Shown here: one piece after another, positions 12,140 through 24,100 of the stretch
Layout of the letters: each line of letters opens with the position of its first letter
Numbering within the stretch: position 1 is the first letter of the stretch
DNA from: Pomphorhynchus laevis
Lineage: Eukaryota > Acanthocephala > Palaeacanthocephala > Echinorhynchida > Pomphorhynchidae
DNA: 64,000 nucleotides
Direction of reading: 5' to 3'
Assembly (NCBI GenBank): GCA_012934845.2
Contig: WNNJ02000599.1
Location: forward strand, 124,001 to 188,000
The notes under the pieces: generated by a model
The model's database searches: none
Told to the model about the DNA's origin: nothing
Seen by the model: only the letters and a program-made list of their open reading frames with translations
Translations under genes and position numbers: made by a program

Positions 12140-15100
12140 ACATAAATTCTTCTATACTAAAAATTAAAATTCCAAACTGTTTACGTTTCCACTTTTTTAC
12201 ATTATACCTTTTCAAAGCTATGTTGATGACCAGCAAGAACAGCTATACAACGATCGCCTGAACTGTAAGGCCTTAGATCCCATACTCGCACTTAATGTAA
12301 AACAAATCAGAATATGCGAAGCGTGTTTAAAATAGAATATGCAAATCACCTTGGGTGACTCGGAATTTATTTTAACAAACTCAAATATCATTTGTTTATT
12401 TGAGCGCACATAAACCAAGCTCTTTCATTACCACCAGCAATAAAGTTTAATTTATGTGAGCTAGATAACAGTGCTTTAAAATCCTACTTGTTAAGTCCCG
12501 GTGAACTATTCGTGATAATTACTCTCACCTAAAACATGGATGTGTACATAAAGGACTTATTAAGCTGTCTAAGGGTGCTGCACTTCGATTCAATTTTGCA
12601 GCAGCCCCGTACTGAAGAGACTCAAATGTCAAAACAGGATAGAATTAGTTTATGCTGTTTCAGTCTTTCCTATATATACATATATATCAAAATAGATAAG
12701 TATATAAAATTAAACCAAGCTTCTTTTGCAATTTTGAATATTGTATTGTGCTACTGACGAAGTGGTAATCCGAAAACGTTTTTGAATAAATTTGCAAAAG
12801 AAGCTTGGTTTAATTTTATATACTTACCTATTTTGATATATTTATGAATCCGACAGAAACAAGGATCCCAAGCTGTGGTTCAAATAACCCTATTGATATT
12901 TTCAATATATATAGGGGATGTTAGGTAGAAGCAGTTGGTCTAGATCCATAGAAAATTCCAATATATGTATCATTGATATTGATATTCATTAATGAAAATC
13001 ACCAGCTGGGATCCTTTTTAGAATTCAAAGTGATATATTTTAATTTTGTATTTTTCTAACACAAAACTAGTATATATAAGTAAAAATTTTCTTTATTACA
13101 TCTTACAATTGAGAAAGAGTTAAGATAAACTCGAAACGTTAACATTTTTACGTTGCTTTGTGCTGGTTGCTTTGTGCTGGATATATTGCTAAAGTATAAA
13201 TTGAAAAGCAGTCCAGGATCCACGAGGGATTCCATTTATATTTCTAAAATGTTCAGATTGAAACTGGGGCGAACTACATCTATTTACCTAAGTGTGAACC
13301 CAGTAATCCAATGAACTCAAACCGTGTGTAATAGAACGCAAAACACAACGCTAGACGCGTGTTTCGTCCTTACGGGACTCTTCATTAGCGTGAACATGAC
13401 TCTTATCCAATGGCACATTAACACACACTGAAACAAATCTATGTAGTTCTCTGCTGATCTATAAATAGATTCAATTATATTTTGTTAAAGTATAAATTGA
13501 AAAGCAGTCCAGGATTCACGAGGGATACCATTTATATTTCTAAAATACTCAATGAAACTGGGGTGAACTACATCTATTTACTAAAGTGTGCGCACAGTAA
13601 TCCAATGAACTCAAACCGTGTGTAATGGAATGCAAAACACAACGCTAGACACGTGTTTCGTCCTTACGGGACTCTTCAGTAGCGTGAACATGACTCTTAT
13701 CCAATGGCACATTAACACACACTGAAACAAATCTATGTAGTTCTCTGCTGATCTATAAATAGATTCAATTATATTTTGTTAAAGTATAAATTGAAAAGCA
13801 GTCCAGGATTCACGAGGGATACCATTTATATTTCTAAAATACTCAATGAAACTGGGGTGAACTACATCTATTTACTAAAGTGTGCGCACAGTAATCCAAT
13901 GAACTCAAACCGTGTGTAATGGAATGCAAAACACAACGCTAGACACGTGTTTCGTCCTTACGGGACTCTTCAGTAGCGTGAACATGACTCTTATCCAATG
14001 GCACATTAACACACACTGAAACAAATCTATGTAGTTCTCTGCTGATCTATAAATAGATTCAATTATATTTTGTTAAAGTATAAATTGAAAAGCAGTCCAG
14101 GATTCACGAGGGATACCATTTATATTTCTAAAATACTCAATGAAACTGGGGTGAACTACATCTATTTACTAAAGTGTGCGCACAGTAATCCAATGAACTC
14201 AAACCGTGTGTAATGGAATGCAAAACACAACGCTAGACACGTGTTTCGTCCTTACGGGACTCTTCAGTAGCGTGAACATGACTCTTATCCAATGGCACAT
14301 TAACACACACTGAAACAAATCTATGTAGTTCTCTGCTGATCTATAAATAGATTCAATTATATTTTGTTAAAGTATAAATTGAAAAGCAGTCCAGGATCTA
14401 CGAGGGATAGTATTATATTAAGTATTATATACTATAATACTTATAGTATATAAGTATTATTAGGTCAAATACTAAGGTTTTTCTGAAGATGTCAATCGGC
14501 GAAAATTCAAAAAACTATTTCCTTATATTTCTCGAAGAATGAGCCAACTAATGCTAAAGAAAATTGTGCACATTTAATTAAAAATTATATAAAGTTAAAT
14601 ACATGAATCGATAGAGACCAGCTGATCTGTAAACATTTCCAAAATTAAAAGTCATTCCCAGCAAGTAAGAAAATCTTTATCAATTTAAATTTGCTATATT
14701 TATGAATGATTTAATTTGCTATATGAATGTTTTAATTAAATGCAAGGCGCAGGTTTAATTTTATGAAGTGTGATAGCCTGTCACACGATACATCTGCTAA
14801 ATAATCCTACATATATTTGAACTATATCTCTTAATAAATTTACATAATGGTTATGATAACCGTTTATCTAATGGTTAATTGAAAAGATTAATGGCTAGAT
14901 TAAAAAGATTAATTCACTACACTGATTAGTATTTATTTATGATCCTATACTATTACAATTTTGTGATCATTTTTAATGATCACAAAATTGATAAGTCGCA
15001 GATTAGTTCATCTGTAATCATTAATCTAGTTAATGCGCTAGTAAATAAACACCATTAAAATTCATATATATTATGGGATCCTATACTATATTTATATTAT

Positions 15101-18100
15101 GATCCATATACTCTTTTGCATAATGAACATAGAGCAAAAGAATAAGTTACCTGTTCCATCCATTGAATTTGACGCCAAATGATGTGTGCTTGGAGAAAGA
15201 GCCAGGCCAGTAGGACTATCAGAGTGACCCACCAGTCTACTTTCTTCTTTGAGTGTACGAATGTCCCAAATCTGAAAATATCAAAAAACAGAAAAACGGA
15301 AAATCGTTGTATTATAATTTTAATACCTTAATGTCGTTATCGATTCCAGCAGAAAATATTTGATCTTTCGTGCCCGAAAAACAGCATGTCAAAATCGGGT
15401 AGTTACTATCTAAAGTTGCCAATTCAGGTTTACGTCTTCTATCCCAAATCTAATTTGAATATAAATTTATAGATAATTATTAAAAACGAGTATGCTGATT
15501 GTGTGCGATCAGGAAATAGTCAAAATTATTATAATTGTGGATGGTCATCTCTACTATTTCTTGAATATCGGTAACATAACGTAAGCAGCATTAAATAGCA
15601 TTAATTAAAGAGTAGATTAAATATGATATCAATATTTTTATTCAGCTCAAAATATATTGCATTGATTTTCTAGAAAGAAACGATAATAATATGTACATAT
15701 ATTGAGTGGTCACAAATATATGTATATACATGAACATACATGTAAATTTTTAAGTTTATATACCTGCGCAGTCATTGTTTCTATTTAAATCAAATCTACG
15801 TTGGTAATTTTAAGAATTGAAAACAATTTGCATGATATTGGCTTTCTCCTATTGAAATTTAAATGATTTCATTTTATTCTGCACTTTAATCCGATATATG
15901 AGCCAACAGAAGTACGCTACATTTCAGTATTGGTGGACCTCATCAGCTACTGATATGGTTGTGCTCTGCTGTAAAAATTGCTCTGTCGATATTTGAATTT
16001 GAATATTTATATTTAAATTATTATTTAAATTATAAGTATATGAGGCTGTGATGTAATTACAATGGTTAGTCGGCGCGATGTAAATTACGCAAATGTGCAA
16101 AATCCAAGATTCTCTGTGTAAACTGTCGTGCAGCCACTTGTCTAAATCGTTCTGTAGAAACGAAATTGCCAGTTGTAATTGTAATATTTAAACCCTTTGG
16201 ATTTTCTGATAAAACATTAAAGTGTGCTTTAATTACTTTAAGTATTTTATTCATATAAACAAAAAGTAGCTTAATGTACATTTAAAAGCACTACAAATGA
16301 ACCCAGGTTTTATTCGATGTTCTGATTTTCTTTATTCTGATACAGCGTCTGTTATTTATTAGTCGATTCATAAAAATTGATTTTTTTATTTCAATTTTTT
16401 ATTTTAACTTGAAATAAGTAATAAATAATAAAATATTATATTTTATAATATTATATCTTATAATATTTTATTTATAAGTTATAAATAATTTGATATGTTG
16501 TATCCAAATAATTATTTATTATCTAATTATTAAATTTTGATTAATTGATTTTGTATTATTATATTTATTTATTTTAAAACCCTTCGAATATGAGGCTGTG
16601 TTGTAATTGCAATGGTCAGTCGGCGCGATGTAAAGGACGCAAATGTGCAAAATCCAAGATTCTATGTGTAACGTGCTGCCACTTGTTTAAATCGTTCTGT
16701 AGAAACGAATTTGCCAGTGGATGAAAGTACAGTGTCAAGTAACAGGGATACAAGTCATGACAATCAACGATTAAATGAACATCTCCAGAATTTGCCTTCG
16801 ACGGATGCCATCACAAGGAAAACTATAAATGGTACGCGTGGAATGAACAACGCGTTCGGAGCATCAAACGATTCAGAAAATACAGCTATTTCCAGTAACA
16901 AAAAAAGAAGAATTTGGAACAGAAAAGGTAAACAAAGACTCAATGAACGTTCTACAGGTTAGTGATTTTGTTTCGGGTACCGGCGAGGGGGAATTACTTC
17001 CCCCTATCCCTAAAACAAGAAATTTAGGGATAGTTACTTTGTTAAAACCTATTGAAAGACATGCATTGTATAATTGTTTTCTTCGAACATTCGCACTTAA
17101 ATTTAAGAACAGAGTCGTGTATAACTGTCAGATACACGGAGACGACTATTAAAATATCGTTTGCTTCAGAAGAAGCTATGAATGAATACAATACTTTTTT
17201 TCAAGTCAATTTAAAAGATATTGGCAAGTTCGAATCAACGCCTATAATGGCCAGTCTAAAAATCAACAATCTTCCAGTTCCACTTGAACATGAAGATTTA
17301 GTCAATCTTACCGAGCTTTTTTAAAATACATAACGTTAGACCGCTGACAGGTCGAGATGGTAACCATATAAACGTAGGTTTTTGTTCGGCCTCGGTTGGT
17401 CAGGCCGAACTGCTTTCTAGAAATCACTGCAACCCCTTTATGGGTTTCAATCTTAAGTTTACCACTGTGTCTACCGAAGAGTATACATACCCGCACTGCA
17501 GCCGGTGCCATAAATGGGGGCACTGGGCCTCCAGCTGCAGTAAGGCGGCTTGTTGCGGCCGGTGTGGACAAATGGAATGCCCCACAGACGCTTCTTGTAT
17601 TAACCCCGTCAAATGCCTCAATTGCGGGGAAGCTTACCCGGCGTGGGCAAGAAAATGCCCTTATTTCAAGGCCTACTTATGCAAATTTCAAGCCCCGCGG
17701 CCACACAAAGAGACCTTTTCCAAGGTGACAGTCAGTCCTGTTGCTTCAGATCTTTTTTCTGACCTCAAATCCGAAATATTTACGAAGAATCTCGAGCAAA
17801 TGGTTATGAAGATGGTCGCCAATTTGTTTATGAGTCCGCCGTCAGTGGTCGTTCCTGCTGAAAAATCAAACAAGAGGGGTGCTTCGGCTCACGCCGTTCC
17901 CCCGTTAAAAATCGGGAAACTCATTTAACAAAAACAGAAGGGGAAATGAAGACGCTGCCCAGGGGCAAGTGCCTTCACTGGACCGGGCTGGTGATGGGAA
18001 GGGGAACCTTCCTGCTCCTAGTTCGGTCTAAAATGGCAATCCCCATTCCAACTAGTCCATCACAATGCAGAGTACTCGTGAGCCTTTTTCACTGAATATC

Positions 18101-21100
18101 CTTCAGTGGAATTCGGGAGGTGCTTCTGCCCTTAGACTTCTATCCGGTAGAGACGCAGATGTTATAGTCCTTCAGGAGACGCGGTCTATCCGTCTCCCCC
18201 AGGACATTACTCGATTTATCCCAAAGCATATCTGTTCCCACTATACTCCGTACATAACCCCGCCTCACTCTTCTTCCTCTCAAGGACACTTGACCTTAGT
18301 TAAGTGCTCTTTAAGGTCCACCATCTTGCTAAACTACTCATGTCCAACCCTGTCTTGTATGGTAGTTTCACTCTGTAAGAACGGTAAACGCCTCAGTCTA
18401 GCCAATGTTTACATTCGTCCAGGGGAGATCCACAAGAATCGTGACCTCCTGGATGGTATTATCGACAGCGGCTATGACATGATACTAGGGGACTTCAACG
18501 ACAGAACTGGTCGTTGGATCAACGCATCACTTCGCAGAACCAGGAACGATTACTTTATTCATAAACCACCGTCCTCAACTTTTCATTGCACATCAACAAA
18601 TTCAATCCTCGACATTTTACTGCTTCACTCGAGGTGGTTACTTAAACCCCTCTGCACGGAGGAGTCGCGTCAACAGTTGACCACCACTCATGACCTCATT
18701 CGTTGGAGGATTGAGGAGGATACGTTGCTGAGAAGGAGGTTTCACTTTGATCCGATCAGAGTGGCCTTCTTTCAGGCGGCAATCCGACTCTTCCCCAGAA
18801 TAGGACATGAGAGTTTAACCGAATTCAATACCTACCTCTCTTCGCAAGCTACCGCGATTTTATCGACTACCTACAAAGGTCGCTTATACAATCCCACTCC
18901 GACAAAACTCAAGGTCCTAGCTAAATTGCTGAACCTTCCTAATCTCTCTGTTTCCGAAAGACAAACCCTCTCGAATGAATACTGGAGCACTAGATATAGG
19001 TTCCAGCTGAGTAGGGATAAGACGAATATTGCTCGTTTTAACCCGTCTCAGTCTTCCTTCTGGAAGATATTCAGGAAGGAGAAGTTTGTGTGCTGGAAGG
19101 ATAGGGCATTTGGTTGGATAGGTAAGATAGGCCTTGAAAAGGTTTTGGAAGAGTCACTAGCCCTTCATAACTATGGAGCCACTCAAACACCTCAACCAAT
19201 CCCGCTTTGGGGTGACTTCAGGAGTAGGGACTTATCTGTAACAGATATCCTTAACTCCTGGGGTCCACTTCCGGGCACCTCTAAATCCCACGCTCCACTT
19301 TCCTCTCGAGTCTGTCAGCTTTTGACAGCCGATCAGAGAAGAGAGGTGGCCGTCACAATGCTTCTAGCCTCCCCATCCGATGTAGCAGGCATCAATATTA
19401 GTAAGAGAGTGTTTATTCCTAAGAAAAAATCCTGCTCATGCCCTAAAGATCTGCGACCCATTTCGATTCAAAATGCCCTCGTGTCGATTTACGAAAAAGC
19501 GCTTGCGCGTAAAATCCGCGACCATTTGATTAGGCGTAATTTGATCCCTCCTAGTTTTCATGGGTTCGTCAAAGGTCGCTCGGTCCATTCAGCAGTAGGT
19601 GAGGTGGAGCAGTTTTGTCGAGAAAATAGCCATCGTCTTGTAGTGGCTGTTTTCCTTGACTTTTCTGCTGCATTTGACCGCATCTCCATTCCCTTTGTGA
19701 TCTCTTCTCTCAGGTCCCTCGGGTTGCCTGCGAGAATAGTGAACAGGGTGGAGATACTGCTGTACACCAAGCGATTTTATTATGAAGACGACCCTGATGC
19801 GCGTCAGTTCTACCCTATTACGGGTGTGCCTCAAGGTTTACCTCTTTCGCCTATCTTATATCTTGCTGCTTCCATTAATCTATTCAAAATATTTAAACGC
19901 GAACAACGTCTTGTGGTGTATGCTGATGACACCACAGCCCTGTTCTCTGGACACAAGTGCAAAGACGTAGTTTCTGACATCAGCCGCTTCTTTTTAAGAT
20001 TAAAAGACCAGTTACCCAAATCCAATCTTATCTTAAACTCCGCCAAATCGCAGGCGGTTGTCTTTCATGGCACCACTGCAACAAAGAAAAAACTTAAGAG
20101 ATTAGCACTCTCTGCCCTCTCCTCCATATTTGCCTCTGAACCACTCCCCACCTTCACAAGTCGAGTAAAATACCTGGGGTTCACCGTTACGGTGAACTGG
20201 TCGGCGAAAGCTGACCTGGATAGACTCAAACGTATCCTGAAGAAAGCTAGGTGGGCTCTGAAACGGGCCCAACATCTGTCGTTGATAGGGAAAACTCAGG
20301 TGCGCCTCTGGGGCACCTGGGCTATCTCGGGATTAGTCTTCTTCTCTAGAGGACGTCCCCCAGAGCAAAGGCTAAGGTTTCTTAAGCTCCTCGTCTCTCG
20401 TTTACCCAGCATAGTCCGCGCCGATTGGATTATTCGGGGTGTGAAAGACCCCGGGTGGTTCAGTCGGAAAGCGGCGTGTTGGATCGGTTGGGGGGCTCAG
20501 ATCCCCATGGATTTGAGGCCTTGAAGCAGGAAGAAGAGCTGGAATGCCGATAGATTTCGGTCGATTTACATTGACACTAGTCGTCAACGTTTTTCATTTT
20601 TCTTCATTTATTTATGTTTTTTCTTTTTTGTTTCTGTTTTTTCGTGTACATAAGAAAATCATTTATTTATTTATAAATGGTATGTTTAAAATAGTAATGT
20701 AGTGCATAACCTTTCGGTAAGGCTTGAAAAACAAACAAATATTGCATTCAGTAAACAGGCAGAAATATAATATATGAAATTATAATATAATATATAATAT
20801 TATATATAATATATAATATATAATAAATACTATATAAATAGTAATACACTGGAGACCAAACCTCTTCCAATTACCAAAGTGCAATGTAAGTAATAACTTT
20901 GAAGTATTAGCTAAGTTTTATCAACTAGCATCAAACGATACAGACCAAGACAACACTGCGTTAAAATCTGCAATCATATTCGCACAGTGTGTATTACAAA
21001 GGCCATCTACAATGAAAATCTCAATTATTAGGAAAACATTAGAACGAAGATTGCGTATGTGGTGTGAAGAAAAAACAAATGAGCTGTTTGAGAAGTCTCG

Positions 21101-24100
21101 TATATTACAGGATAAGCTTTCTCTTCGTTACGAACAGGGGAATTGCCTCAACGGACGAAATCTTATTGTCGTTTAATGAACCAAAGGAAAATCACAACGG
21201 CGACTTTCTGGTAAGAAATGATCTACAAGAGGTAGCTGGCACAATCCAAATGTGCGTCGGACAAAGAAGCGGAATTGATTATCCGTTCACTCCTTGTGTA
21301 AAGTTTATAATTCGAATCAATATTTGGGTCTGCTTGCAATAGATAACAGTAATGCGTTCAATCGCATCAATTGTGAGGGAAAAATCCCTCACATATAGTT
21401 GTAATATGATTGAAAAATTAATTCAGGTTGCTCAAATCAATTCGTAAATCGCTCATACCGGCTTCATACATTCAAGGGAAATAGACACAATTGTTACAAA
21501 GTACTCCAGTTAATGTCACACAATTAACATCCTTGTCAAACGTAATTTGAAACAATTTCTGACAAACACTAACTGATCGAAATCTTACCACTGAAGACAT
21601 AACGCTTCTAACATGTACGGTTCAGTGTGGTGGTATTGGATTCCTGGATCCCTTATTCACCGCCAGCATAGAATATGAAACATCAAACAAGATGTGCGAA
21701 CCTTACACAACAAATACTAACGTCGCATTGATAAGGTCAAAACAACAAGATATTTCAAACGAAATTAGAATTTTAAAACATCAACATTACTCAGAGCATC
21801 GTCAAGTATTCATACACAAAGTTTTAGACAACTACGTTAATTTACAAGATGTGCTGGCGTCGATAAGTTCAGCTTGGCTGACGAAAATAAAAACTTTCGT
21901 CTCACACCGATTGAATTTCGCAAGGGCCTTTGTGTAAGATACAATTGGACACCAACAATTATACCAAGTCTGTGTGCAATGCAATGAAAAGGCCGACCTT
22001 GCCCACATTCTCGCTTGCAAACGTGGAAGAATGAATATATATCGGCACAATAATATACGCGACCTACTTGCTGAAGAACTGTCAAGCATAAGTCATTACA
22101 TCCAAATTGAACCGCATCTTCAAAATGTTGAAGCAGGTGTTATATTTGAAAAACGCAGTATCAGTAGAAATGAACAGGCACGAATAGACATAGTTTGCAG
22201 TAGTCTTTTTAAAAAACGGTATGAGCGAACGTTTTTCGACGTTGTAGTATTTAACAATCATGCCATATCGTACTCAACAGGTGATTCAACGGCGTTCGCT
22301 TATCATGAAACTCGCAAACAAAGCAAATACCAAGAGCGCATCTCACTGGTAGAGCGTGTTATTTATATTCCAATTGTATTATTATGCGGTGGTGGGATTG
22401 GGAAAAGTGCCTTATTAATATTACAGAAAATCTCAAAATTACAAGCAATAATGCTAAAACAAGAATACAGCCATTGCATTACGAGCATAAAAATAAGATT
22501 TTCCTTCACCTTGTGCCAAGCGGCATGGGATTTTATTAGAAACAGATCGTAGATCAAAACGTTTTTTAAAGCTCGAACAAACAAATATTGACAGCAAATG
22601 TTAATGATTAATTGTAAAAAATTAAAATTATTTAAATATTATTTTATTATTCAAATAATTTCAAGAGAGCTCGTTTGTTTTCCTCATTTTCTCAGTTTAG
22701 GGTGGTATTCGTCCATTAACGATACCCGTTCTGAAACAGATAGCCCGATTACAATAAGTTAACCAGCAAAATCGAATTTATGCCGAATGTCTATGCAGAT
22801 CAAAGCGAGTTATTGGCTACTACCCTTTGCATACGAGGATTTCGCTCCGGTTCAAAGAATCTCGAATTCTCCTCACTGTCGAGTTACCGGGTAAATGATT
22901 GCAGCAAAAAGCTGTTACTTAAATGGAAGATAGAAACATCAACCAATTATTTTATAATTCCGCCCACTATGGGACTTACCTTTTGAGCTTTTTTAATTAC
23001 AAATTGGACTTAAAAAATTATAAAAATACTGAATTCCTGCTCGTAATTCTAAACCCTGATTCCTATATTTGCTTTCCAAATGGCGAGGTGTTCGTTATCT
23101 CAGACCTCAAATGACGCGGATTACATACAATCAGTCATATAAAGAAGCTTATAATATTTTATGAATTAAGCAACTTCTGATGTTCCTGACCTTTCGGCAG
23201 AAACGCATCGTCCCAAACACATTTTGTTCTTTAACCCATCAAAGCAGCATTTTAAAATATATCATAATACTAACTAGAATATCTTAATATTAATTACGTA
23301 TTTACAAAATTTCCCTTTGAATTAAGAAAAACATTTATCTATCTGTCGAACAAACAGATATTAAATACCATTGGAGATCATTGGAGATTTACAGGTGATC
23401 AACACAAATTTGTAAAATTGGTTTACCTATCAACAAGTGAGTCAGCAACAAAATATATGCTTCATCATAAAAATACTTATCATGGAAGTGAGTAAAATAT
23501 CATACAATGAAAAATTTATGTCATACAATAAAAAATGAATAAAACGAATGGTTTTTAAATAATTAAAAACATCCATTTAAAGCAACATTTAAACGTTTTC
23601 TTTTGTAGATATCAAAACTAACATTCGTTACCTTTACAGTTCCGTCATCTGAACCAGAACAAATTAAATTATTTTCAAAGTAATTCGTAGAATTTACAAA
23701 TGATTTGTGGCCTTTAAGCTTTTTTATACGAGTCAGCGTTTCAACGTCCCAAACACATACTAGCCGATCGGTCGCACACGATACTAATTCACTAAATTTA
23801 AAAATTCGTCTAAGAAAAATATGAGTATTTCTTACGATCCGGAAGAATTCCAGCAAACTTCAAGGATAGCACCTCCGTGACCGATTAAGGCCCCATAGCT
23901 AGAACAATTCCCATAGGCATCCCATAATACTAAAAGAATTTAACCAAAATAACCAATTAAACGATTAAATTTTTTATTGAAATATTTAAAAAATATTTTA
24001 ATAAAAAAATCTAATAATTTAGAACTATTCGACATTTTGAAAAAGAAAAACTTGTTTTGAAGTTACTTATTTTAGTGTGCTCAAGGTATTTAACTGGTAT

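Larger units (their letters stand above)
13190..14410 (-). repeat. Tandem array of 294-bp units, each with a hammerhead ribozyme (retrozyme-like)
   Basis: Four full units and a partial end unit. The period is exactly 294 bp, measured at equivalent positions 13349, 13643, 13937 and 14231. Units 2 to 4 look identical by eye; unit 1 differs at several sites. On the minus strand each unit has a type I hammerhead: stem I CGCTA/TAGCG, core CTGAAGA (position 7 of the core is variable in the family), stem II GTCC/GGAC with loop CGTAA, GAAA, and cleavage triplet GTC. Stem III is the palindrome ACACGTGT, which leaves no loop and so suits pairing between two ribozymes. Unit size, tandem layout and ribozyme type match the small circular-RNA retroelements called retrozymes. 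No open frame is present. Confidence 0.85.
16941..20834 (+). mobile_element. Jockey-like LINE, nearly full length, inserted in RLE-3
   Basis: Two-ORF non-LTR element with a broken ORF1 (zinc knuckles, about 16943-17928) and an open ORF2 of 819 codons (18065-20524). The 3' region (20525 to about 20834) is AT-rich with no long poly(A). It interrupts the RLE-3 frame, which resumes with HWRPNLFQLPKC at about 20838. An eroded minus-strand relative lies at 8735-10560. Confidence 0.85.

Noticed and set aside
13190-14410. Ordinary satellite DNA without function
   Set aside because: Each unit keeps a complete hammerhead with all catalytic bases, which plain satellite drift would not be expected to maintain.
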